44,743 bases of DNA from Acidobacteriota bacterium. Lineage in GTDB: Bacteria; Acidobacteriota; Blastocatellia; Pyrinomonadales; Pyrinomonadaceae. The notes below the pieces were generated by a model. The model worked only from the letters and a program-made list of their open reading frames with translations, had not been told where the DNA came from and did not search any database. Made by a program: the position numbers and the translations under genes. The DNA lies in contig JAKQII010000249.1 of the NCBI GenBank assembly GCA_029557535.1, positions 1 to 44,743 of the forward strand, read 5' to 3'. Positions 15,506 through 25,200 of this stretch are shown in pieces (positions within the stretch are counted from its first letter, which is position 1; every line of letters starts with the position of its first letter).

Positions 15506-17623
15506 TCAGACGTCCTTTTCGACGAACCAGAGTTGCGAATCGAAACCCGGATCACCGTTCTGCACGCGCTCGTACTCGCCGTTCGAGAGAAGCCGGCCGG
15601 AATTGACGTTGTCCTTAAGGTATGCAGGAAGCAGCTTGTCGATGATGTAACGGCGAATGGACACGTCGCGGATCGGGACAACGGCTTCGACCCGCCGATC
15701 GAGGTTTCGGTGCATCCAGTCCGCGCTCCCGATGTAAAGGTCTTCCTTGCCGTCGTTAAGGAAGTAGAACACACGACTGTGTTCGAGAAATCTCCCGACG
15801 ATCGAGATGACGCGAATATTTTCGGAAAGGCCGGGGACACCGGGACGCAACATGCAGATGCCGCGAATGATCAGGTCAATCCGGACACCCGCCTGCGATG
15901 CCCGGTAAAGTTCGGTAATGATGCGGTCGTCGGTCAGGCTATTGGCCTTTGCGATGATCCGTGACGTCTTTCCGTCTATCGCGTTCTGGGTCTCGCGACG
16001 GATCATCTCTATCAGCCGTTCCCTGAGATTGATCGGAGCGACGAGCAATTGCCGGAACTCGGTTTGGTACGAATATCCGGTCAGGAAGTTGAAAAGATCC
16101 GTCGCGTCGGCGCCGATCTCGGGATCGCACGTCAGGATGCCGGCGTCGGTGTAGATCTTCGAAGTAAACGGATTGTAGTTTCCGGTCGCGATATGGACGT
16201 ATCGGCGAAGCGCGTCGTCCTCGTTGCGGATCACAAGGGTCACCTTCGAATGCGTTTTGAGGCCGCGCATCCCGTAAATCACGTGAACGCCCTCATTTTC
16301 AAGCAGCCTCGCCCATTCGATGTTGTTCTCTTCATCGAACCGCGCTTTTAGCTCAACAAGCGCCGCGACCTGCTTGCCGTTCTGACTCGCTTTCATCAGC
16401 GACTTGATGACCGGTGAGTTCTTGCCGGTCCGATAAAGGCAGATCTTGATCGCCTGAACTTTGTCGTCCTCGGCGGCAGCGTCGATAAAATCCGTGACGG
16501 TCGTGTACGCCGTGTACGGATGATGGAGGAAAATGTCGCTTTTCCTGATAGCGTCGAAGCAGTTCGGGAACGCCGCGATCGCGGACGGGATCGAGTACGT
16601 GATCGGCGTGTCCTTCAGTTCCGGCCGATCGAGCGAGTAGAGGCCCATCAGATCGGGTATGTTCAGAAATCCTTTGACGCGGAAAACGTCCTGTTCCGTA
16701 AGTCCGATCGAGCCCGCCAGGAGCTGCAGCATATCGTCCGGCATATGATCGGCGATCTCCATCCGGACCGGGAAACTGAAGCGCTTCTGGTGGCGCAGTT
16801 CGCGCTCCATCGTTCGCAGAATGTCGCCCGCCTCGTCCTCCCGGATCTCGATATCGGCGTCGCGGGTGATTCGGAAAAGGTGCGGATTCTGCGACCGCAT
16901 GTTCGGGAAGAGCGATCCGATATTCGATGCGACGAGCTCGTCGAGCAATACAAACCGAGTGTCCGATTCATCGACCGGCACCAATCTCGCGACGTTCGGC
17001 GGGAGCTTGACGCGTACGAACCGGCGCCCTTCAAAGATGTGCTTCGCCGGGTACTTGGCCGGGATCCGCGGAGGCTCGACCATCAGGCCGAAATTGAGGC
17101 ACAGGTTCGAGATGAAAGGGAACGGATGGCTGATATCGACCGCCTGCGGCGTCAGGACCGGGAAAATATGGGTTGCGAAGTAATCATTCAGTCGTTGGCG
17201 CTCCTTGTCGCCGATCGAGCTGAAACCACAAATCCGAATGCCCTCGGCCGCGAGTCCGGGCATAACCTCTTCTTCGAGGCACCGCATCTGCTCGACCAGC
17301 ATTGGTCTGACACGTTCCCGGATCGCCCGCAACTGTTCTCCCGCCGACATTCCGTCCGGCGACAATTTCGCGACATTCTCGGCGATCTGTTCCTTAAGTC
17401 CGGAAACACGGATCATAAAGAACTCATCGAGATTCGTCGAAAATATGGAAAGGAACTTGAGTCGTTCGAGGAGCGGATTCGACGGATCGAGCGCCTCATT
17501 CAGCACCCGACGGTTGAATTCAAGCCAGCTCAGTTCGCGGTTGAAAAACAGCGCACCCGGTTCGCGGCCAAATCGGGCCTGAACAATTCGGGTAGCATTT
17601 GATTTCAATCCGAGGTCGTTCAC
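15506..17623 (-). CDS. ppk1: Polyphosphate kinase 1
   Basis: The 705-residue enzyme polymerises inorganic polyphosphate from ATP, reversibly. Length and motifs are those of PPK1. The N domain opens FFNRELSWLEFNRRVL (residues 26-41). The phosphorylated histidine lies in Y-V-H-I-A-T-G-N-Y-N, and the second catalytic histidine in SADWMHRNLDRRVE near the C-terminus. The start is GTG with a GGAG about 13 bases upstream; no ATG lies in a better position. It stands alone between the choice-anchor V gene and the first M36 peptidase gene. No phosphate-regulation genes adjoin it. Confidence 0.96.
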   Translation of the reverse strand: MNDLGLKSNATRIVQARFGREPGALFFNRELSWLEFNRRVLNEALDPSNPLLERLKFLSIFSTNLDEFFMIRVSGLKEQIAENVAKLSPDGMSAGEQLRAIRERVRPMLVEQMRCLEEEVMPGLAAEGIRICGFSSIGDKERQRLNDYFATHIFPVLTPQAVDISHPFPFISNLCLNFGLMVEPPRIPAKYPAKHIFEGRRFVRVKLPPNVARLVPVDESDTRFVLLDELVASNIGSLFPNMRSQNPHLFRITRDADIEIREDEAGDILRTMERELRHQKRFSFPVRMEIADHMPDDMLQLLAGSIGLTEQDVFRVKGFLNIPDLMGLYSLDRPELKDTPITYSIPSAIAAFPNCFDAIRKSDIFLHHPYTAYTTVTDFIDAAAEDDKVQAIKICLYRTGKNSPVIKSLMKASQNGKQVAALVELKARFDEENNIEWARLLENEGVHVIYGMRGLKTHSKVTLVIRNEDDALRRYVHIATGNYNPFTSKIYTDAGILTCDPEIGADATDLFNFLTGYSYQTEFRQLLVAPINLRERLIEMIRRETQNAIDGKTSRIIAKANSLTDDRIITELYRASQAGVRIDLIIRGICMLRPGVPGLSENIRVISIVGRFLEHSRVFYFLNDGKEDLYIGSADWMHRNLDRRVEAVVPIRDVSIRRYIIDKLLPAYLKDNVNSGRLLSNGEYERVQNGDPGFDSQLWFVEKDV

Positions 17624-17711
17624 GTTGCTTTAGAAACTCCGAATGTACGCGCAATTGTACTGTTCTGGGGCGGCAAAGGGCAATTTTGGCGAAGTTAATT
17701 CTCTAAGCGAG

Positions 17712-17747
17712 GCAAAATCGGCCGGCGACAAGAGTGCCGCCGGCCGA
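17712..17747 (-). terminator. Terminator of the first M36 gene
   Basis: A perfect 10-bp GC-rich stem (TCGGCCGGCG with CGCCGGCCGA) with a 10-nt loop is followed on the minus strand by TTTTGCCTC. It lies 26 bases after the M36 stop codon and before ppk1. Confidence 0.8.
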
Positions 17748-17772
17748 AGTCCTAAGGGTTGGTTAACGTCGA

Positions 17773-20700
17773 TTACGGGACATACGACCGCGGGATCGGC
17801 TTGTCGGTCGCGATACCGAAGTTCGTTACCGAAACACCCGAAGTCGAGGCGTTGATCCACCATTGACCGTTGCGGTAAATGGCGAAGTCATCCTTGCCGT
17901 CACCGTCATAGTCGCCCGGTACCGGAACGTCGCCGCTGGTGCCGAACGGCACAACCAGCGTCGATGCATCGGTGCTCTTGACGACATACCACGTGCCGGT
18001 GCTCGGACGGAAGACCGCGACGTCGTCCTTGTTGTCGCCGTCGTAATCCGCCGGTACCAGAACGTCGCCAGCCGCTCCGAGCGCTGTGCTCGAGGTGCCG
18101 CCGCCCGAAAGCTGGCTAAGCCAGGTTCCGCTGCGGTACACGCTCAGGTCGCCCTTGCCGTCGCCGTCAAAGTCGCCGGCGACCGGAACATCGCCCGCCT
18201 GGCCGTACACCGTGATGGACGATGCCGGAGCGCCGCCGCTGTTGATGACGTACCAGGTGTTGTTCGACGGCCGGAAGACCGCGACGTCGTCCTTGCCGTC
18301 GCCGTCGTAGTCAGCGACGACCGGAGTATCTCCCGGAAGGCCCCATGACGCACCGGTCACGGTGAATCCGTTGCTGTTCAGGATGTAGAAGTCCGGTTGT
18401 GCGCTGTCGGCATTGGCACGGAAGACCGCGGTGTCGGCTTTGCCGTCATCGTCATAGTCGCCCGGCGTCAGTGCGTCGCTCGCAAGACCCCAGTTAAGGA
18501 CCTGGAACCCGTCCGTCGAACGGTTCAGGTACCAGTTGCCCTCGGAGCCGCGGAAGACCGAAACGTCCGTCTTGCCGTCACCGTCGAAGTCAGCGCGCGA
18601 ATCGGCCGGAACGAAATTGCAGGTCCCGCCGCCGGTCGTACATTGTCCCGGAGGCAGCGTGCCCGTCAACTTCATGCCAGGTGTAATGACCGACTGGTTG
18701 AACGAGTACTGCGTAAAATCAGTTCCTGTGGTCGCCTTCTGAACGCCGACCGTCGCCGACGAACCGTTCGTGTTGGCGGTTGCCCCGACCGTGGTGTAGA
18801 TGTAATCGATCTGGCTCGTTCCTTCCGTCAGAACCGCGGCGAAATTGAATGTAATTCCGGTTTCCGCTGTTCCGCCGTTGAAGTGCTGAGCTCTCCATTC
18901 GACTACCAGCTGGCGATTCGGAGCCGTGCCGATCGTATTCGTAAAGATACCGGCGTCGACGCTTCTCGCGGTGGTCAGGATCATGTCATCCCAGTACGGG
19001 AACATGGTCTGACCGCCCGTGCCGACAGCCGCCGGGAGAACGGCGTTGGTAAAGGTCGTCGATGCGGTGGCGTTTGCCGTCAGCATACCGTTGGTGCTGG
19101 CGCTGAGCGATGAAACCGGCACATCGTAGATCATCGAGGACCAACCGGACGGAAGCGGGATTGAGACCTGTCCATCGTCCGCCTGGCTGCCCGCAACAAG
19201 CGTTCCGCCGGCCGGGATCGTTCCCGTTCCGGCCGTAAACGTATACGCGTTGCCCGGAATGCCGATCGGCAGCGAGAAGTTCTTGACGATCGGCGAACCG
19301 CCGCCGCCGCCGGTGAACGAAACCGTCAACGTGAAACTTGCCGACGTGTAGCATGCCACCGTGTTGTCAACCGAGACCTGGAACGGCGTGATGTTGTTGA
19401 CAGGTCCGCCGCCGCCGGGAATGTCCGGATATGCGGAGTTTCCTTGATTGACCGTGATACCCGGCGTGTTCGACGTCAGGACCGCGGTGATTCCGGTAGC
19501 GGTGTTCGCCGAGTTGTTCACGACCGGGACATTCAGCGTGTTGCACTCGTTCGGCTCGAGCAGGCCGTTGCCTGAAGTAACCGTACCGTTGTTCGCTGCC
19601 ACGTCGGCCGAGTCGAATGCCTCGGTAACCGCTGTGTTGTTCGCGCCGGTTCCGGCATTCTGGATGCTGGCCGAGTAACCCATGCCGCGGACGCGGAAGC
19701 CCTCGCGGACGTCAAGCACGTCGGCCGGCGCTTCCGGGGTCAATGACAGGGCCGAGGCGGCCGAAATGATCGCGTCGCGCTCCTGAAGGAACGTCGGGCC
19801 GATCGGTGCAAGCTTCATGCCGTCGGTTACGACCTGGAGCACGCGCTGCGTTCCGGCCGTGTGGCCGAGGCGCGTCACCATGCGGTTTCGGACCTCCCAC
19901 AGCGCCGACGACCAGACTTCGCCGAGGTTGTGCACCTGGTCGCAGGTCGTGACGCCGATCGGACCGCGCGGGAAAGCGCTGTTCGGCGGCGGGTTGGACG
20001 TCGTCGTTCCGATCAGCGTGTTGCAGTCGGAGTTGACGTATCTGAACGTGAACGGATTGTGCGGCTTGCCGTTGGCGCCGACGAACGTGATCGGGGCGCG
20101 CGGGAAGCGGCGGATGCCGTAGTAGTAGTTGCCGGTAAACCCGGCCGCGATCAGGTACGTCGCGTAGCCGCCCGTCGTGTAAACGCCGTCGACCGGGTCG
20201 GTCGGCTCGGAAAGCATCGCTTCGGCGTACCAGTCGGACCAGCCTTCACCCATGCCGCGCGCCATGTTCGTCGAGAGACCCGACGAGTTGCCGTGCAGGC
20301 GGTTCGAAGTGCCGTGCGTCACTTCGTGGTAGATGACCTCGGCGTCGCCGGTGCCGTCGTAATCGGGCGTCGGACCGGTCCAGACATACATCTGCATGCG
20401 TCCGCGTCCGCCGTCCGCCGGCGTCGAGAAGTTGGCGTTGTTCGTTCCCGACGAGTCCTGGCCTTCAGCCGAGACGCGGTCCGCACCGGCTCCGCCGCGG
20501 CCGAAGTTGTCGGTCTGGAAGTTGAACGCCTGCTCGGTGAAGCCGCGTTTGTAAAGCTCGTCGTGGTAGCGGTTCATCGCGTAGAACATCTGGATGACCG
20601 CACCGCGTTGCGCCTGCGTCGTCAGCGGATCGTCTCCGGGAGCCGGGTTGCCCGGGCCCGGGTTCCACGTCGAGTCGAACACGCGGCTCGGACTGCCGGT

Positions 20701-21933
20701 CTGCGGCGCGTCGACGCCGTTCGTGCCGTCGCGGTCGATACCCGCTTCGACGGCGTTGCCGTCCGTCGTGTTGCCGCCGTCCGTGATCCAGCCGTTGTTG
20801 TTGAACGAGTTCGAACCCTCGTTGCCGATCAGCGTCATGTTGGTCCGCGTCAGCAACGCACCCTGCGTTCCGGTTGTCGGATCGACCGGTCCCGGCGAGA
20901 GCGGTGCCGGGCTGTCGGCGAGGTCGACATAAGCGTTTGCGTTCCGGTAAACCTCATAGGTCGACGACTGCGTCTGGTCTTCCGTGATGTTCTTGCGCCA
21001 CAGCATCCGGCCTTCGTTGTCAACGATCACGTAGTAAGCATTGACCGGTTGCCAGATCAGGACGCGCCAGGCGGGAACGGCCACGCCCGGTTCGGTCGGA
21101 AAATACATCTTCTCGGCCGTCGTCGCCCAGTCGCCGTTTCCGAAGACCGCCCTGAGGTCGGTCGACGCGGTCGGATTGAACTCACGGTCGAGTTTTGTCG
21201 GTTCGGCGTTGATGTTGCGGAACGCCGCCAGCACCGCATCCGCAGGATTGCGGAAGTCGGCCGAAACCGATTCGTAATCGATGCCCGGGGCCAGATTGTT
21301 GATCACCCGGATCATTTCACCCGATTTCGTGAAACCGGCCTTGATCTCGCCGCGGAACACCGGTACGCCGTTGATCCGCTGCTCGAGGTGCGCGAACGAC
21401 AGGTTGCCGTCCGGATTCGTGTAATCGGCGGTCACCTTGAGCTGGTCCGCCTGATCGTCGTTGACCCCGACGAGGTCGTTGTATTCCTTGACGAAGTCAC
21501 GGAGGATCTCGGAACGCCGTGCCGTTGATGGCGACGAAAGCCGTTCGATCCTGCCCTTCCAGACGTCAGGCGTGATGACTTCCGGAATCCGGATGTCCGT
21601 GTTGTATTCCGTCTTGACGGTCGGGACGCGCAGACGGAGGCGCTCTTCACCGCGGACGAAATTGCCGCGGATGTCGGCAACCGACGCCGAATCCTTGCCG
21701 GCGCCGTTCCGGTACTTGGCCAGCGCCTGGTCGATCTCCTCACCCTTGTCGGTGCGGATGTCGTAATTCTCTAATCCTGGTTGATGGCTCTCGGTCCTCA
21801 AAAAGAGTCCCTTGCGGCCACCTGCTTCGGTCCGGAACTGAAGCGGCAAAATCACCAGAGCCGCCATCACGCCCAGAACAAAGACGCATAGCAGAAGCGG
21901 ATTGCGCGCGTCTGCAACTGAAGTTTTCTGCAT
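17773..21933 (-). CDS. Secreted M36 (fungalysin) metallopeptidase with six FG-GAP repeats, paralog A
   Basis: Start ATG 21933 has a strong GAGGAGGG eight bases upstream, giving 1386 residues; the open frame extends 17 codons further but lacks a site. A signal-anchor segment lies near residues 10-33. An FTP-type propeptide follows to about residue 330 (GNLSFAHLEQRINGVPVFRGEIKAGFTKSGEMIRVINNLAPG). The M36 catalytic domain has HEVTH at about 536-540 and the third zinc ligand in GEGWSD (Glu near 563). After it come beta-sandwich domains (residues about 780-1105) and then six D-x-D-G-D repeats to the end, closing with TDKPIPRSYVP. It is a zinc endopeptidase that would be exported and self-processed. 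A close paralog lies directly upstream. Confidence 0.93.
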   Translation of the reverse strand: MQKTSVADARNPLLLCVFVLGVMAALVILPLQFRTEAGGRKGLFLRTESHQPGLENYDIRTDKGEEIDQALAKYRNGAGKDSASVADIRGNFVRGEERLRLRVPTVKTEYNTDIRIPEVITPDVWKGRIERLSSPSTARRSEILRDFVKEYNDLVGVNDDQADQLKVTADYTNPDGNLSFAHLEQRINGVPVFRGEIKAGFTKSGEMIRVINNLAPGIDYESVSADFRNPADAVLAAFRNINAEPTKLDREFNPTASTDLRAVFGNGDWATTAEKMYFPTEPGVAVPAWRVLIWQPVNAYYVIVDNEGRMLWRKNITEDQTQSSTYEVYRNANAYVDLADSPAPLSPGPVDPTTGTQGALLTRTNMTLIGNEGSNSFNNNGWITDGGNTTDGNAVEAGIDRDGTNGVDAPQTGSPSRVFDSTWNPGPGNPAPGDDPLTTQAQRGAVIQMFYAMNRYHDELYKRGFTEQAFNFQTDNFGRGGAGADRVSAEGQDSSGTNNANFSTPADGGRGRMQMYVWTGPTPDYDGTGDAEVIYHEVTHGTSNRLHGNSSGLSTNMARGMGEGWSDWYAEAMLSEPTDPVDGVYTTGGYATYLIAAGFTGNYYYGIRRFPRAPITFVGANGKPHNPFTFRYVNSDCNTLIGTTTSNPPPNSAFPRGPIGVTTCDQVHNLGEVWSSALWEVRNRMVTRLGHTAGTQRVLQVVTDGMKLAPIGPTFLQERDAIISAASALSLTPEAPADVLDVREGFRVRGMGYSASIQNAGTGANNTAVTEAFDSADVAANNGTVTSGNGLLEPNECNTLNVPVVNNSANTATGITAVLTSNTPGITVNQGNSAYPDIPGGGGPVNNITPFQVSVDNTVACYTSASFTLTVSFTGGGGGSPIVKNFSLPIGIPGNAYTFTAGTGTIPAGGTLVAGSQADDGQVSIPLPSGWSSMIYDVPVSSLSASTNGMLTANATASTTFTNAVLPAAVGTGGQTMFPYWDDMILTTARSVDAGIFTNTIGTAPNRQLVVEWRAQHFNGGTAETGITFNFAAVLTEGTSQIDYIYTTVGATANTNGSSATVGVQKATTGTDFTQYSFNQSVITPGMKLTGTLPPGQCTTGGGTCNFVPADSRADFDGDGKTDVSVFRGSEGNWYLNRSTDGFQVLNWGLASDALTPGDYDDDGKADTAVFRANADSAQPDFYILNSNGFTVTGASWGLPGDTPVVADYDGDGKDDVAVFRPSNNTWYVINSGGAPASSITVYGQAGDVPVAGDFDGDGKGDLSVYRSGTWLSQLSGGGTSSTALGAAGDVLVPADYDGDNKDDVAVFRPSTGTWYVVKSTDASTLVVPFGTSGDVPVPGDYDGDGKDDFAIYRNGQWWINASTSGVSVTNFGIATDKPIPRSYVP

Positions 21934-22274
21934 TTGTAAGCCCTCCTCAAAGCTAAAACGGGAAATGCGGCGTGCATGCCGCACATAATAATCTGCAACA
22001 CCTTAAAATAAGGGCGAAAGAAATAACTGCAACGCAAATAGGTGAAACGACGGAGTGGACCGCCAGTCCGACCCGCCGTTTACTCCTCAAAGTACGGCAC
22101 GGAATGGACTGGAAATCCGAAACACAAAAACACGAAACATCGATCTCTCAATTCATTATGAACGGACGAATGATAGGACAGAATCCATCGATAGTCAATC
22201 AACTCGCAAGGAACTAAAACCGGCCGGGGCACCAACGCCGCCGGTCGCGTCCTCGCAGAGTGTCGGCAAACCGT
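21934..22274 (-). other. Intergenic region between the two M36 paralogs
   Basis: These 341 bases hold the leader of paralog A and the 3' end of paralog B. I see no gene. A hairpin TGCGGC-GTGCAT-GCCGCA lies at 21966-21983 in the probable leader of paralog A, about 33 bases before its start codon. On the minus strand a TATTAT at about 21986-21991 could be a -10 box, but no -35 partner fits. The segment 22085-22200 is AT-richer and featureless. Confidence 0.4.
22212..22245 (-). terminator. Probable terminator of the second M36 gene
   Basis: On the minus strand ACCGGC and GCCGGT pair around a 15-nt loop and are followed directly by TTTTAG. The stem is only 6 bp, so it is weaker than the terminator of the paralog. 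It lies 30 bases after the stop codon. Confidence 0.5.
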
Positions 22275-25200
22275 CTACGGGAGGTAAGCGGTCGGCGTCG
22301 GAGTGTCGGTCGAGATGCCGAACGTGATCGCCAAGACGCCCGAAGTCGAACGGTTGAGCCACCATTGGCCGTTCGACGAGCGGTAGATCGCGAGATCGTC
22401 ACTGCCGTCCCCGTCGTAGTCTCCCGGGACAGGCGTATCGGTTGCCAGGCCGAATGTTGTCGCAGTCGCAGACGAGGTTGAGCTGTTGAGGACCCACCAC
22501 TGTCCGGTCGACGGCCTGAAGATCGCCAGATCGTCCTTGTTGTCGCCGTCATAGTCCGCCGGGACGAGTTTGTCCCCGGCGGCTCCGAAGGTTTGGGCCG
22601 TGACGCCGCCGCTCGAATATGAGATCCACCATTGGTTATTCGAAGGACGGAAGATCGCGATGTCGGTCTTGCCGTCACCGTCGTAGTCGGCGCGTACCGG
22701 TACGTCCCCTGCGGCGCCGAAGCCAGTGATGAACGACCCGCCGGCCGAATAAAGTACGAACCAAGTGTTCGACGACGGGCGGAATACCGCCGCATCCGCC
22801 TTTCCGTCGCCGTCGTAGTCACCGACCTGCGGGATATCACCGGTCGTGCCCCATTCACGGGTCGAGATCGTCGAATCGCTCGATTGGAAGATCCAGAGAT
22901 CCGGATTTCCCGCCGCCGCCACCGGACGGAAGACCGCAAGGTCCGTTTTGCCGTCCCCGTCGAAATCCGCCGGCGTCAGAGTGTCGGACACGAGTCCGAA
23001 GTTGAGCACCTGGAATCCCGCGGTTGAGCGGAGCATGTACCAGTTTCCTTCGCTTCCGCGGAAAACTGACACGTCAGATTTTCCGTCACCGTCAAAATCC
23101 GCACGTGACCTCACGGTCGGAACGGTCGAGCATGTGTAGTTCCCGACAACCGTCACGTCATCGATGTACCAGCCCGGGAACGGCCCTTGACCGGTCGTGT
23201 TGTCGTCCGCTCCCGACCGCCACCGCAACTGCACGCTCTGACCGGCGGCCGAAGGCGGCAGCCGGAGCGTCGTCGCAAGGAACCCGCCCGAATTTCCTGT
23301 CCATGCACTGCGTCCGGCAAGCGGATTGTTCACGCCGTTGCTTCCGAGGTTGCCGTTGTACCCGTTCTCAAGAACGGACCCGCCGGCGGCAAGAATGTCC
23401 TGATAAACTCCGCCGGCAATGCTGATCTCGAGCACGCCGCCGTCCCATCCGGGCTCGGTGTCGTAACGGTTCCGGAACGACACGGTCGCGGCCGGAGCCG
23501 TGATCAGGATCGACGGCGACGTCAGGTTCGAGCCCCCGCCGACCGTTGCCGGGTCCGCCGCCGCCGCGGAATTCGGCGCCGAGTACGCATAGTCGGTCGA
23601 AGCCGCGAAGATCGGTCCGCTTTGAACGACCGCGGCCGTCCATCCGGCCGGGAGATCCGGCGCTGTCGGCCCGTCGAAATTCTCGCTGAGCGTGACGCTC
23701 GGCACGCCGACAGAGAAGGCACGGCTGAACGGAACCGACCCCAGACTGCTTGTGACCGTGAAGTTCAGCGGGACGAGCGCGCCGCAGGAAGTCCCGCCCG
23801 AAACGACCATCGGGACCGTTCGGGAAACGGTTTGTCCGCTTTCGATCGTTCCGTAGTCGGCGGTTCCGCCACCGGTGATCTGCAGACTGACGTTCGTCGC
23901 GGTGTTTCCGGTGTTGTTCGAGATCGGGATCGTAACGGTAACGGATTCACCCGGTTCGGGAAAGCCGTCGTTGTCGCCCGGAGCGTCTGAGATCGTGAAC
24001 GACGGCGTCTGAACGAGGTTCGGAAGATCGAACGCTTCGGTGACGCGGGTCGTGCCGCTGCCGGTGCCCGGAATAACGACAACGGCGCTGGCGCCCATTC
24101 CGCGTGTCGCGAAACCCGCCCATACATCGCTGACGTCCGCGGCGGCTTCAGGCGCGAGCGAACTTGCCGCGGCGGCGGCCAGGATCGCGTCGCGTTCCTG
24201 GAGGAACGTCGGACCGAGCGGAGCCAGCTTCATGCCGTCGGTGACGTGCTGCAGCGCGCGGCGGTTTCCGGTCGCCCAGCCGAGTCGCGCGACGTAGTTG
24301 CAGCGCATCTCCCAAAGTGCCGAACTCCAGATCTCACCAAGATTGTGGACCTGATCGGCGGTCGAGGTTCCGACCGGGCCGCGCACGAAGGCGCCGTCGG
24401 ACAGGTTGATCTGCGTCGCGTCGGTGTCGGCGAATGTCAGCGGATTGTGCGGAAGGTTCAGATTGCCGCCGGTGAAGGCTCTGACCGCCTTCGGGAAACG
24501 CCTGATCCCATAATAGAAATTGTTCGTGAATCCAAGCTGGATCTGATACGTGTCGTAGCCGCCCGCCGTGTAGATGCCGTTGATCGGATCGGTCGGTTCC
24601 GACAAAAGCGCGTGGGCATAGAAGTCCGACCAGCCTTCGCCCATCCCTCGCGACATATTTGTCGAGAGACCGCTGGCGTTTCCATGGAGACGGTTCGAAA
24701 GGCCGTGCGTGTGCTCGTGGATGATGACCTCAGCGTCGAAGTCGCCGTCAATGTCCGGAGCCGGGCCGGTCCAGAGATACATCTGCATGCGGCCGCGGCC
24801 GCCGTCCGCCGGCGTCGAGAAGTTCGCATTGTTCGTTCCCGAACAGTCCTGAGCTTCGGCGGATACGCGGTCGGCCCCGGCGCCGCCGCGGCCGAAGTTG
24901 TCGTTCTGGAAATTGAACGCCTGTTCGGTGAATCCGAGCCGGTACAATTCGTCGTGATACCAATTGTTGATGTAAAAGAGCTGAGTCACCGCGGCGCGCT
25001 GGGCGTCGTTCATCGCGTGCGGCTGGACGATCGACGAACAGGGCGTGACGACCTCGCCCGCCGGCGTCGGAGAATCGCCGGTATTGGTGCTCGGGTTGAG
25101 AGGGTTGACGGGATAATCGAAGATTCGGTTCGAGCCGATCGCTCGCCCGTTCGAGGCATCGACGCCGTTGTTCGTATCCCGGTCGAGGCCGGCCTCGTTC

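Noticed and set aside
19861-21528. 555-codon open frame on the plus strand
   Set aside because: It is antisense to the M36 paralog A catalytic and propeptide regions; composition is Arg/Val-rich with no family motif.
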